From NCBI GenBank assembly GCA_900318035.1, contig ONJC01000008.1:1-64000 (forward strand): a stretch of DNA of 64,000 nucleotides. The letters are read 5' to 3'. The notes under the pieces are model-generated. The model searched no databases and was not told the DNA's origin. It saw nothing but the letters and a program-made list of their open reading frames with translations. Position numbers and translations under genes: made by a program. This document shows positions 1-7,701 of the stretch, in pieces; positions within the stretch are counted from its first letter, which is position 1, and each line of letters begins with the position of its first letter. This DNA comes from an uncultured Methanobrevibacter sp. GTDB lineage: Archaea > Methanobacteriota > Methanobacteria > Methanobacteriales > Methanobacteriaceae.

Positions 1-274
1 TTGCTTGGGTAATTTTGTTTACACCCATTCTTTTAGGTTTACGACCATTGAAACGACGGGTTTTCCTTCTTCCACCACGTCTTACTCTGGTTCTTACTAA
101 AACAAATCCTTTTTTAGCTCTGTAACCTAAACTTCTAGCTCTGTCAAGTCTAGTTGGTCTTTCAATTCTTTGAGCTGCTTTTTCTCTTCTCCATTTAGGA
201 GCTCTTTGCCACATGAGTTCACGTACGTAAGACTCATCTGGGTTTTTCCATGCGTCTCTAATATATTTATACAT
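1..274 (-). CDS. rpl15e: Ribosomal protein L15e, 5' part (runs off the window)
   Basis: This is a component of the large ribosomal subunit of archaea and eukaryotes. The reverse strand reads [20 protein letters not shown], followed by the highly basic stretch with [15 protein letters not shown] and RRGGRRKRRFNGRRKPKRMG that typifies L15e. The start is the ATG at 274, preceded by a good Shine-Dalgarno stretch (AGGTG, 6 nt away). The 3' half lies outside the window, so only about 91 codons are seen. A 60-codon ORF that overlaps it in another frame (127-309) is a shadow. Confidence 0.95.
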   Translation of the reverse strand, partial: MYKYIRDAWKNPDESYVRELMWQRAPKWRREKAAQRIERPTRLDRARSLGYRAKKGFVLVRTRVRRGGRRKTRRFNGRKPKRMGVNKITQA

Positions 275-415
275 AATAACACCTTTTTGTTCAGCCACGA
301 AGGCCACATCCATATGGGAACTTATCCCAAAAAAAGTAATTATAACTGCTAAAAAATAACAGTAATAAACTATTTGTTTTATGTATTTATAAATGTATCG
401 TTGAAATGTAATTTT

Positions 416-601
416 TTAATAGTTTTTGGGTATGATGAATCCTTTTTTTTCGAAAAATTTATCAACCTTATTTTTCCTATCCTGAAGATGCTCATCAGTA
501 ATGCCTTTAGGTCTTTCCATGTCAAAGTGATACTCCTCAGGATACATTGGAATTCCAATACATTTACGAACTTTAAATGTATCTTTCTCATTAGTTGTCA
601 T
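416..601 (-). CDS. Small protein (61 aa) coupled to the JAMM protease gene
   Basis: I do not recognise this family. The protein is charged and soluble-looking, with no signal peptide or membrane segment. It has one Cys in KCIGIP, and a C-terminal half rich in Lys, Asp and Glu that ends in KNY. It is probably real because a strong Shine-Dalgarno (AAAGGAG, 7 nt spacing) lies inside the end of the upstream JAMM gene and its ATG overlaps that gene by 11 bp, a translational-coupling arrangement. Another ORF in a different frame (379-591) has no such signal. Its job is presumably linked to the JAMM protein, as partner or substrate, but nothing in the sequence proves that. It does not look like a complete beta-grasp ubiquitin-like protein and has no C-terminal Gly-Gly. 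Confidence 0.7.
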   Translation of the reverse strand: MTTNEKDTFKVRKCIGIPMYPEEYHFDMERPKGITDEHLQDRKNKVDKFFEKKGFIIPKNY

Positions 602-1340
602 TATTAATCTCCTTTTTAACTAAAATTAAATCAAAACCCTTAATTTTATTATCAATTTCTTCCAATAAATAATTTCCGACCATCAATTCTCTAAAATAAT
701 TTATTTCAGTTGAAGTTTGAAAAAATAATAAAGAATTATCATTTATTTTCTCAATTTCATTACCCAAATCAAATTGAAAATTCTCTCTAACTTCTTTTTC
801 AACTGCGCCTTTAAATTCCACAATCCAAAAAGCATTAATCGAAATTATAATCTCATAATCCTCAAAATCATTTTCTAAAATATCAAAGTTATCTGGAGAG
901 GGAAATGAATAATAACCAATTGGATGACTATGAATTGATGCAATGTGTCTACCTTCAAAATTTTTTATTTCAAAACCACCGCCGCTTTCACCAACATTAC
1001 CCTGCCAGCAATATATCACATCACCTTCCATGTAATCAAAGTACAACATCCATTCCTCTTCCTCATTAACTGTTTTTCTTCTAAATTCATCAACCAATCT
1101 GCATGCATCATCACAAAAGTCATTAGGCAAATCTTTTGGATTAATGGATTTTAATGATGAATTTACCCTCAATAGATTGTATTTTATCCAATCTTTATCG
1201 TCTAAAGTTGCACTTCCAAATGGTAAGACCAAACCTCCTTTTTGGTCAGCCAAACAGAACCTAATTTCTTCAAGTGAAAAAATTGAAGATAAAAATTGGG
1301 CGATGAAAATTAATATTTTTCTAATATTAGCCAAATTCAT
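591..1340 (-). CDS. JAMM/MPN-domain metalloprotease-like protein
   Basis: The product (249 aa from this start) contains HSH followed ten residues later by Asp (His137, His139, Asp150), the zinc-binding HxHx10D signature of JAMM/MPN+ isopeptidases. The usual Ser three residues before the Asp is Pro here, with a Ser one residue later. An upstream Glu in the FDYMEGDV segment (about residue 105) could be the catalytic acid. Prokaryotic JAMM proteins cut small-protein conjugates or act in sulfur carrier processing; the substrate here is unknown. A longer ORF begins at 1394, but ATG 1340 is preferred because a TATA-like TTATATAG lies about 26 bp upstream, which would give a leaderless mRNA. The N-terminus has a short hydrophobic run (residues 9-21). 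It overlaps a 61-aa gene downstream. Confidence 0.72.
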   Translation of the reverse strand: MNLANIRKILIFIAQFLSSIFSLEEIRFCLADQKGGLVLPFGSATLDDKDWIKYNLLRVNSSLKSINPKDLPNDFCDDACRLVDEFRRKTVNEEEEWMLYFDYMEGDVIYCWQGNVGESGGGFEIKNFEGRHIASIHSHPIGYYSFPSPDNFDILENDFEDYEIIISINAFWIVEFKGAVEKEVRENFQFDLGNEIEKINDNSLLFFQTSTEINYFRELMVGNYLLEEIDNKIKGFDLILVKKEINNDN

Positions 1341-1361
1341 GAGAGTTATTTTAGTTAAATA

Positions 1362-1369
1362 ACTATATA
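1362..1369 (-). promoter_or_regulatory. TATA-like box for the JAMM gene
   Basis: TTATATAG on the minus strand is centred about 26 bp upstream of the ATG at 1340. With normal archaeal TATA-to-start spacing, transcription would begin at or next to the A of the ATG, so the mRNA would be leaderless. This fits the absence of a Shine-Dalgarno before that ATG. It is an inference from spacing only. Confidence 0.4.
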
Positions 1370-1503
1370 ACTTATTTGTTTTAAAATTTAACAATTTTAT
1401 GAACTTAAAACAATTTTATAGACTCAAAACAATATTATTGAGTAAGATCAATTCTACACAATAAGTAATATATTTTAATATCAAATAAAACATAGTAATT
1501 ACC

Positions 1504-1905
1504 ATGAAAATGCCTGATGAAATTGATTCAAAATTACTTGCACCATGTGGGATTAACTGCATTAGCTGTGAAAAATATCAAAATCCGTGTGCCGGATGTT
1601 TGATTAGCAATGACGGCAAAAGCAAGGCCAGTTTAAAGTGCAAAATTAAAACCTGTTTCGATTCTAAAAATTTCAGCTATTGCGGACGCTGCAGCGAGTT
1701 TCCATGTCCCCTGATGAAAAAGCACTCAAAAAAATACGTTAAAAGACATGACCTGAACACACTTGACAGCGCCAAAAGAATTAAGACTACCGGCATCGGA
1801 CGCATGATGAGCCAGGACAGGGAAAAATGGCTGTGCCCTCAGTGCGGTGGAGTCGTGAAATTCCAGACAAAAGCCTGCAGCGAGTGCGGTTTTACTGTCG
1901 ATTGA
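1504..1905 (+). CDS. DUF3795-type cysteine-rich zinc protein
   Basis: A 133-residue soluble protein with about 16 cysteines. The first part follows the DUF3795 pattern (LAPCGINCISC, then CAGC, then CGRCSEFPC); this family is common in methanogens and clostridia and its role is unknown. The C-terminus adds a zinc ribbon (CPQCGG ... CSECGF). Both halves look built to bind metal. An in-frame ATG also lies two codons downstream (1510). No Shine-Dalgarno precedes either; an AT-rich TATA-like stretch around 1466-1475 is compatible with a short or absent leader. It is a single gene, divergent from the JAMM gene and convergent with the ExbD-like gene. Confidence 0.8.
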   Translation: MKMPDEIDSKLLAPCGINCISCEKYQNPCAGCLISNDGKSKASLKCKIKTCFDSKNFSYCGRCSEFPCPLMKKHSKKYVKRHDLNTLDSAKRIKTTGIGRMMSQDREKWLCPQCGGVVKFQTKACSECGFTVD

Positions 1906-1926
1906 ATTGAAAAAATAGATAAGAAA

Positions 1927-1942
1927 GGGGCGAAATTACCCC
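1927..1942 (-). terminator. Candidate terminator of the ExbB/ExbD-like operon
   Basis: GGGG and CCCC arms enclose 8 nt and are followed on the minus strand by a pyrimidine-rich run (CTTTCTTATCTATTTTTT), just beyond the stop of the DUF2149 gene. The stem is short, so this is only a candidate. Confidence 0.35.
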
Positions 1943-1952
1943 AGAATAATCT

Positions 1953-2252
1953 TCAACCCGATACCATTACCAGCTCACCGGTTGTTGGATCTTCATAGAC
2001 TTTACCAACTTCATTATATCCGCTGTCCTCAATTCCGCCTGCACTGGTGTAGTTTTGAGAGAATGTGTCTGCTGTGGAAACATCCTGTGTTGATTGGGAT
2101 TGTGTAATCATATCCGGATTGACAGACAATGCCATAATTGCAAAAATCAAAAATCCCAAAGCCAGAACCAGCATTGCATCCGAAAGGTTATTCAGTCCGC
2201 TCATCGGATCGTCATCAATCGATTCTGATATTCTTCTTCTTTTTCTAAGCAT
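1953..2252 (-). CDS. DUF2149 protein, ExbD-like
   Basis: A 99-residue single-span membrane protein: a basic N-terminus (LRKRRR), one transmembrane helix (about residues 26-44), and an extracytoplasmic tail. An Asp sits at position 25 at the start of the helix (NNLSDAMLVL), like the proton-pathway Asp of ExbD/TolR. With the neighbouring ExbB/MotA-type protein it probably forms a proton-driven motor module. The start has a strong Shine-Dalgarno (GGTGGTGAT). It lies 4 bp after the ExbB-like gene and is the last gene of the trio. What it energises is unknown. Confidence 0.78.
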   Translation of the reverse strand: MLRKRRRISESIDDDPMSGLNNLSDAMLVLALGFLIFAIMALSVNPDMITQSQSTQDVSTADTFSQNYTSAGGIEDSGYNEVGKVYEDPTTGELVMVSG

Positions 2253-2256
2253 GCAA

Positions 2257-2898
2257 TCACCACCTGTTTATTGTTTCCAATTCCGCTTCGGCAACGGTTT
2301 CAACATCAATTAATTCTGATTCATACCATTGCTTTTTGTACTTTGATATTAAAAATGCAAGAGCGCCGACAGTCAAACCTGTGACAGTAGTGTCAAAAGC
2401 AATAGTTAATGATTCTGCAAGTGTTGCAATATCCCCTGTTCCGAGTGCTGCAAGACCCGGACCCAATGGAATCAATGTACCCAGAAGACCTAAACTCGGA
2501 CCTACACGAACCAGTATATCAGTCTTGTTGGTTTTCTTGATTAATCTTGTTTCTTCTGCAGATATCAGTTCACCGGCCAGAGCTTTTCTTGCATCCGGAC
2601 CAATATCATAATTATCTGCAATCCTTGTTAAAATCTCCTTTTGATAATCAAATAAATTGCTACTCTTGATTTCCTCCTTCATCTGGCCCACATTAGTTGA
2701 AAATGAAACTCTTCTTACAAGATCTTCCAGGTCTTTGGATTTAATAGGTTTTCTGGAAATGTATTCATTAATCAAACCTCCGAAAGACAGGATGACAATA
2801 ACTATTGAAATAACAAGCAGGATTACAACAGGAGTCAAAAGGCTTTCCGATAAAATATGAATAAAAGATGTTAATGTTTCAGTTCCCTGAAGTATCAT
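2257..2898 (-). CDS. MotA/TolQ/ExbB-family proton channel protein
   Basis: This 213-residue protein has a long first hydrophobic segment (about 19-45), a cytoplasmic stretch, then two helices carrying the family's Gly/Pro-rich pattern (GPSLGLLGTLIPLGPGLAALG and AFDTTVTGLTVGALAF). The Thr residues of the last segment correspond to the ion-path Thr of ExbB/MotA. It should use the ion gradient to drive a partner together with the DUF2149 protein. The ATG overlaps the end of the DUF2162 gene by 4 bp (ATGA), so the three genes are one translationally coupled operon. Methanogens with a pseudomurein wall have no outer membrane, so a classical TonB role is not possible. Confidence 0.85.
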   Translation of the reverse strand: MILQGTETLTSFIHILSESLLTPVVILLVISIVIVILSFGGLINEYISRKPIKSKDLEDLVRRVSFSTNVGQMKEEIKSSNLFDYQKEILTRIADNYDIGPDARKALAGELISAEETRLIKKTNKTDILVRVGPSLGLLGTLIPLGPGLAALGTGDIATLAESLTIAFDTTVTGLTVGALAFLISKYKKQWYESELIDVETVAEAELETINRW

Positions 2899-3548
2899 AA
2901 AATTCCCCCTTTACTATCATTTAAAAAAACACCAATGACCAAAATAACAATAACGGCTATAATAACATATATCAACTGATAAGTAGGAGTCAGAATCAGA
3001 AACGAACTGAACATTGAATAGTCAAGATTGAATGTGGAGATATATGTAAAGGCAAAAATGAATATTAAAATTGAAGCCAAACACATGAATTCTCCAGTTA
3101 TCACCGAATATTGTCTTTTAGCATAATGCAATAATTTTGAAAGTTGATAAACAACAAATAAAGTAATAAAAACCAATAAAGAATATAAAATCATTTCAAA
3201 AAAGCTTAAGCTTGATTGGGATGCAAATAAAATTACTGCGATTAAAAATGTCGGCAAAATCAGGTATAGCGAACGTTTAAATTCGCTGTTTTTAACAAAG
3301 AAAAACATCACAATAAATATTATGAGCCCGATAGCTAAAAATACATAGCTGAAATATTCCAATAAAAAGGATAATGTTGAATTTAAATAAAGTGATGCGT
3401 TTAATAATATTAATGTGCCAACGGCAAATGCCAATGAAATTAAAATTAGCCTTATGTTGTCAATCCTATAATTTCCAAGAAGCAATGCAGTATTGGCTGA
3501 AAACAACACTAAAATTACTAACAGATATCCTCCAATCAAATCCATCAT
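2895..3548 (-). CDS. DUF2162-type polytopic membrane protein
   Basis: A 217-residue, very hydrophobic protein with about six to seven transmembrane helices and few charged residues, matching the DUF2162 'putative transporter' type found next to MotA/ExbB and DUF2149 genes in methanogens. It is the first gene of the trio, starts at the first of two consecutive ATGs after AGGTCGTA, and overlaps the ExbB-like gene by 4 bp. The position suggests it is the transport component powered by the ExbB/ExbD-like pair; the substrate cannot be read from the sequence. Confidence 0.7.
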   Translation of the reverse strand: MMDLIGGYLLVILVLFSANTALLLGNYRIDNIRLILISLAFAVGTLILLNASLYLNSTLSFLLEYFSYVFLAIGLIIFIVMFFFVKNSEFKRSLYLILPTFLIAVILFASQSSLSFFEMILYSLLVFITLFVVYQLSKLLHYAKRQYSVITGEFMCLASILIFIFAFTYISTFNLDYSMFSSFLILTPTYQLIYVIIAVIVILVIGVFLNDSKGGIL

Positions 3549-3735
3549 TACGACCTATATTCCTTATATGGTTAAATATTGTGCAACATGAATATATAAA
3601 CATATCGTAATGAATTATTTATAAATAAAATAATTAGTTATTTGGTCTTTAAATAATAAAAAAAGACATTGAAATTGTTATTAAAATAAATAAATGAAAA
3701 ATTTTGATATAAATTAAAAAAATAAAAAAAATAAT

Positions 3736-3764
3736 GATGAATAAAAATTTCAATATTATTCATC
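3736..3764 (-). terminator. Hairpin terminator of the ABC/FmdE operon
   Basis: Perfect 9-bp arms (GATGAATAA / TTATTCATC) with an 11-nt loop span the FmdE stop codon and are followed on the minus strand by a long U-rich run (ATTTTTTTTATTTTTTT). This looks like an intrinsic terminator. Confidence 0.6.
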
Positions 3765-4325
3765 GATAATTTCGTAATAGGAACCTTCAGCACAGGAAAT
3801 GCAAATTGGCTTTCCGCCCCGGACCAGATGTCTTCCGTCGGTTACTTTTTCACCACATACGCTGCACCATGCAGTTGTGTGAGGTTTTCCAGGCATTTGG
3901 GATTCATTCAATTCAACTTTGACCTTTTCCACATTGAACAATTCTTCAGGAGGTGTCTGTTTGAATCTTTCAATCATCTCATCTCTGGTTTCTTTAATCT
4001 TTTCCTTTTTATTTGCGTCAGCATCGGAAACCCTTATCGCTTCCTCAGTATCCATATTATAGAATGTTACTGCAAATTTCCCATAGTACATCTGTTTTAA
4101 GGAACGTTTACCCATTGAACATTTTGTAACCGCCTGAACCGCATCGGCCATGCATCTGTCGATTTCCAAAAAGACTATCAGATTTTTATGTCTTTGGTTA
4201 AGTTCCATTCCCATTAATTCAAGTCCGTACATAGCTAATTTTGTTCCAATGGCTATTCCTCCACAGATTTCTCCATGAAATTCACCTGCCATTTTCAACT
4301 GTTCCATATATTCATCTTGATTCAT
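3756..4325 (-). CDS. FmdE-family protein with C-terminal zinc finger
   Basis: A 189-residue protein of the FmdE family (named after a protein copurifying with molybdenum formylmethanofuran dehydrogenase). The N-terminal domain shows the family motif FHGEICGGIAIG (about 15-26) and the Cys of DRCMADAVQ. The C-terminus has a two-pair zinc-binding motif (CSVCG ... CISC). The ATG at 4325 is preferred over 4373 because AGGTGATATA precedes it. It is the last gene of an operon with a FecBCD/BtuFCD-type importer. This context suggests a role in handling the imported metal or cofactor, perhaps for a metalloenzyme, rather than being a catalytic subunit of formylmethanofuran dehydrogenase; that is inference. 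Confidence 0.82.
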   Translation of the reverse strand: MNQDEYMEQLKMAGEFHGEICGGIAIGTKLAMYGLELMGMELNQRHKNLIVFLEIDRCMADAVQAVTKCSMGKRSLKQMYYGKFAVTFYNMDTEEAIRVSDADANKKEKIKETRDEMIERFKQTPPEELFNVEKVKVELNESQMPGKPHTTAWCSVCGEKVTDGRHLVRGGKPICISCAEGSYYEIIDE

Positions 4326-4333
4326 TATATCAC

Positions 4334-5137
4334 CTATAAGTCTAATTCTAAATTTGTTTTTAAAGGTACACAAACCTTTCTTTTATTGTCCAATTCAATT
4401 AGTTTTACATCTATTGAATATGCTTTTTTAAGGTTTTCTTCAGTCACCACATCTTCCGGAGTTCCGAAATCTATGAACCTCTTATCCTTCATGATTGCCA
4501 CTTTTGTTGAGCTCAGGAATGCATGATCCGGAAAGTGAGATGACATTATTATTGACAATCCGCTTTTTGCCAGATTATCGATTATTTCGAGAAGTTTAAT
4601 CTGATTACCGAAATCCAGATGTGAAGTCGGCTCGTCCAATATGAGCATGTCAGGTTTTTGGCACAGCACTCTTGCCAAAAATACCAATTGCCGCTCTCCG
4701 CCGCTCAAATTTGTATATTCCTTATCCTTTAGATTTTCAATCCCCAATGTTTTCAGTGCATCATTTGCAATCTTAACATCCTTCTCTTTAGGGGAATCTG
4801 TCAAGTTAAGGTAAGGGGCTCTGCCCATCAGGACAACATCAAATACCTTAAATGGAAATGAGGGAATGTGAGACTGCGGAATGTATCCGACATGTTTTGA
4901 AATTTCTCTGAATGATAATTTTTTAATGTTTTTACCATTAATCAGTATGTCTCCAGAATCTATATCGTGCAATCCGTTCAGACACTTGATTAACGTGGTC
5001 TTTCCGGTTCCGTTCGGCCCCAGAATACACAATACCTCCCCACTGCCAATGGAAAAGCTGATATCGGAAAATATCTCTTCATCATTATATGAAAAGGAGA
5101 TGTTTTTTACCTCAAATAGTTTATCCTCTACGACCAT
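4334..5137 (-). CDS. ABC transporter ATPase (iron/cobalamin/metal chelate type)
   Basis: The ATP-hydrolysing subunit of a FecE/BtuD-type importer, 267 aa. Walker A is GPNGTGKTT (40-48), the signature is NLSGGERQ (about 143-150), and Walker B is MLILDEPTSHLD. The length and the C-terminal extension after the H-loop (SSHFPDHAF) are normal for the family. Its start overlaps the permease end by 10 bp; the FmdE gene follows 8 bp later. Substrate specificity of this transporter type cannot be told from the ATPase. Confidence 0.93.
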   Translation of the reverse strand: MVVEDKLFEVKNISFSYNDEEIFSDISFSIGSGEVLCILGPNGTGKTTLIKCLNGLHDIDSGDILINGKNIKKLSFREISKHVGYIPQSHIPSFPFKVFDVVLMGRAPYLNLTDSPKEKDVKIANDALKTLGIENLKDKEYTNLSGGERQLVFLARVLCQKPDMLILDEPTSHLDFGNQIKLLEIIDNLAKSGLSIIMSSHFPDHAFLSSTKVAIMKDKRFIDFGTPEDVVTEENLKKAYSIDVKLIELDNKRKVCVPLKTNLELDL

Positions 5138-6141
5138 TCTGAATAACCCCTTTTAAGTAAGTATAAGAAAATCGGAACCCCTATTATGGCAGTTAAGATT
5201 CCTATCGGAATTTCAATGGCTATAACTGCCCTTGATATATTGTCAATCAGCAACAAAAAGCTTGCTCCAAGGCTTAGGGAAGCCGGAAGCAGTATTCTGT
5301 TGTCCGGACCAACTATCATACGGGCCATGTGAGGTATAATCAAACCGATCCAACCAACAATTCCGCTTATTGAAACTGCAGCGGATGTCAGAAGTGTACA
5401 TCCCGCAATTATCAGTAATCTGATTCTTGAAGGGTTCAATCCTAATGACTGGGCTTCTTCATCACCCATTGCAAGCAGATTCATATGCCATCTTAAAATC
5501 AACAGTATTATAAGACCTGCAATTACCGGAATCGCTATCATGATTAGCTTATCATCATTGATGGATGCCAAACTTCCCATTAACCAGTATACAATTTCAG
5601 GAAGCTTATCATCAGGGTCTGCAATAAATTTAATGGCAGATATCAATGAGTTGAAAAATGCGGATATCGCAACTCCAGACAAAACCAAAACAAGAATTCC
5701 GCCGGCTTTATAAGTTTTGGAAATCAAATAGGTGGTTGCCACGGAAATCAAGCCAAAAACAAATGCAAAAATCTGAGTCACGATATTGGCTCCGCTTATT
5801 AAAATAGCCAATGCCGCACCAAAACCCGCACCGTTTGATACGCCCAGCAAATCAGAGGAAACCAATGGGTTTTTGAATATTGACTGAAAAGCCGCCCCTG
5901 ATATTGCAAGACAAGCTCCGACAACAAGAGCCCCAATAATTCTTGGAAGTCTGATTTCAAAAACAACAGTTGTTATTGTTGAATTTACTTCACATTGAGG
6001 AAATATTGGGCACAGCAATGTGTTTATAACATCAATCGGACTTATCGGATATCTGCCAATGAGAAATGAAGCGAAAAATAAAATTATTGGAAAAAAGATT
6101 AAAAGCACAATACTTATAATCTCTTTTGTTTCTTTATCCAT
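5128..6141 (-). CDS. FecCD/BtuC-type ABC transporter permease
   Basis: A 337-residue membrane permease with about ten helices. Family marks include LPRIIGALVVGACLAISGAAFQ near residue 63 and GLIIPHMARMIVGPDNR near the ATPase-coupling loop. It forms the membrane channel of the importer with the ATPase downstream (10-bp overlap) and the binding protein upstream (7-bp gap). Substrates of this family include iron chelates, haem and cobalamin. Confidence 0.93.
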   Translation of the reverse strand: MDKETKEIISIVLLIFFPIILFFASFLIGRYPISPIDVINTLLCPIFPQCEVNSTITTVVFEIRLPRIIGALVVGACLAISGAAFQSIFKNPLVSSDLLGVSNGAGFGAALAILISGANIVTQIFAFVFGLISVATTYLISKTYKAGGILVLVLSGVAISAFFNSLISAIKFIADPDDKLPEIVYWLMGSLASINDDKLIMIAIPVIAGLIILLILRWHMNLLAMGDEEAQSLGLNPSRIRLLIIAGCTLLTSAAVSISGIVGWIGLIIPHMARMIVGPDNRILLPASLSLGASFLLLIDNISRAVIAIEIPIGILTAIIGVPIFLYLLKRGYSEWS

Positions 6142-6148
6142 AAAATCA

Positions 6149-7255
6149 CTATATATTTGATTCTTTTAGACCGGAATCCAATAATATCTGTTTTGCATCA
6201 TTATCACTCAAGTCAATGTGATAAAATTTGGAATAGAACTCCTTGGTTGCATCCTTCATGTTAATGTCCTTATAATCATCAGGATAAATTACTTTAGCAG
6301 TCCATGGAACTCCAATAATCATGTTTGCTCCAACAGGCCTGTCAAACCATTTGAACGGAGATTGTGGAGACAAGTAAACTTCCTTATTTTTAACTGCATT
6401 GATTTTGCCCCAGTTGGAGTCATTATAAACCTTTGCATAAAATTCCGGATCATTTGTGATTATCTTATCCGGATTCCAGCTGATTACCTGTTCCATTGAA
6501 ACCTGAACTCCACTGGTTGTGTTTGCTTGGCTTACAGAATCGGCAACATTAACTCCGCCGACCAGATCAATCAGTTGCCCATGAGTTGAATTAGACGGAT
6601 TTGTCTGAAGGCCGTCATCACCCTGAGCATAATAAACTGTTTTTTTATTGCTGTCGGATAATTTTGATGCCTTTTCATGGACAATATTCAAATACTTATT
6701 GTTAAATTCATTTAATTGCTTTGCATTGTCCTGGGCTCCGACAACTTCACCCATGAATGTTATGGAATCGCCTATCTTTTCAACGTTTGTAGTGTCATTA
6801 ACAGCGAGTACAGGAATTTTTCCGAATTTATTCTGACGTTCTTTAACAGTTGATAAATCGCCGTCACCACCTTCATCTATAGATTCAATGACAATATCAG
6901 GTTCTGATGCGATGAATTCCTCATAACTACCATCCTGAGAACCATACCAACCACCAATAACCGGATAATTATGATATTGGCTTGGAACATACTTCAATTC
7001 GTCATCTGTCCACTGGAAGTTAACCGCTTTCAATTTATCAGGTGCAATCATATATAAAACAGTAGTCATTGGAGGGCTTGTAGCCACAACATTTTTAACT
7101 GAAGCAGGTATTTCAACTGATCTGTTAATCATGTCGGTGACATTTTTTGAACCGGCAGTTTCTACAGTAGAAGGAGTTAAAAACAAGTGTGTAGCTATCC
7201 CCGCTATGACTAAAACAATCAACAATAGAATTATTACTTTTATTTTCTTTTCCAT
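6149..7255 (-). CDS. Substrate-binding protein of the FecB/BtuF type
   Basis: This 368-residue protein has an N-terminal hydrophobic segment (about 5-27) that anchors it or acts as a signal peptide; there is no lipobox Cys. The rest is a two-lobed periplasmic-binding domain of the TroA/FepB class, with MINRSVEIPASVKNVVATSP at the start, a WYGSQDGSYEEFIASEPDIVIE segment and WNPDKIITND in the second lobe. It captures a metal complex outside the membrane for the permease/ATPase pair that follows. It is the first gene of the four-gene operon. A GGGG stretch lies 9-12 nt before the ATG. Confidence 0.9.
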   Translation of the reverse strand: MEKKIKVIILLLIVLVIAGIATHLFLTPSTVETAGSKNVTDMINRSVEIPASVKNVVATSPPMTTVLYMIAPDKLKAVNFQWTDDELKYVPSQYHNYPVIGGWYGSQDGSYEEFIASEPDIVIESIDEGGDGDLSTVKERQNKFGKIPVLAVNDTTNVEKIGDSITFMGEVVGAQDNAKQLNEFNNKYLNIVHEKASKLSDSNKKTVYYAQGDDGLQTNPSNSTHGQLIDLVGGVNVADSVSQANTTSGVQVSMEQVISWNPDKIITNDPEFYAKVYNDSNWGKINAVKNKEVYLSPQSPFKWFDRPVGANMIIGVPWTAKVIYPDDYKDINMKDATKEFYSKFYHIDLSDNDAKQILLDSGLKESNI

Positions 7256-7284
7256 TTTTTAAACCCCAAACATAACTTACGATA

Positions 7285-7296
7285 AGAATATATATT
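7285..7296 (-). promoter_or_regulatory. Promoter of the ABC importer operon, with possible operator
   Basis: GAATATATATTC is a perfect 12-bp palindrome containing a TATA box, placed to start transcription about 8-12 nt before the ATG at 7255. Directly adjacent on the leader side, 7275-7285 reads CTTACGATAAG, a small inverted repeat (CTTA-3-TAAG) that could bind a metal-responsive repressor. The operator part is speculative. Confidence 0.4.
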
Positions 7297-7675
7297 CATT
7301 AAGCTATTTAAGAATTTCTCTAAAATATTAAATTTTATATAAAAATAAATCTAACAATAATTAAAATAGTTAAAAATATTTTAAATTTAATTATATTAAA
7401 TAAAAAAGACTATTAAAAGTAATTGATACATAATACTTAAAATTATCGTTGATAATAAATTTCAGATTAGGAATATGAAAACTTTAGGATTACACTTTAA
7501 GAAAACAGTTCGGGGATTCGCAAATACTGTCGATTAAAATGAAAGTACGATTAATTATTTTAACAGTTACCCCTATTGAATTAATTTTAAACACAGTCAA
7601 CATTAACATTAACGGTTTGAGTTGGAAAAACAGCTTTGAAAATTACTCGAATGTATATGAAAAAAATAAAAAAAG
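7297..7675. other. AT-rich intergenic region with short ORF remnants
   Basis: I see no well-supported gene here. Two short plus-strand ORFs occur: 7475-7537 (20 codons, MKTLGLHFKKTVRGFANTVD) and 7539-7702 (54 codons from ATGAAAGTACG). Neither has a Shine-Dalgarno. The first frame continues readably past its stop (NESTINYFNSYPY), which could mean a decayed gene. No similarity is recognised. Confidence 0.3.
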
Positions 7676-7701
7676 AATAAATATGCAAAAACATATTTAT
7701 T
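7676..7701 (-). terminator. Hairpin terminator of the 1449-aa adhesin gene
   Basis: Perfect 10-bp arms AATAAATATG / CATATTTATT with a 6-nt loop overlap the stop codon, followed on the minus strand by TCTTTTTTTATTTTTTT. It is an intrinsic-type structure. Confidence 0.65.

Noticed and set aside
127-309. 60-codon minus-strand ORF and 60-codon plus-strand ORF at the window start
   Set aside because: Both overlap the recognised rpl15e gene or its leader in other frames.
4334-7255. Naming the ABC importer as cobalamin, iron or tungstate specific
   Set aside because: The FecBCD/BtuCDF family fold does not reveal the substrate, and no decisive binding residues can be read.
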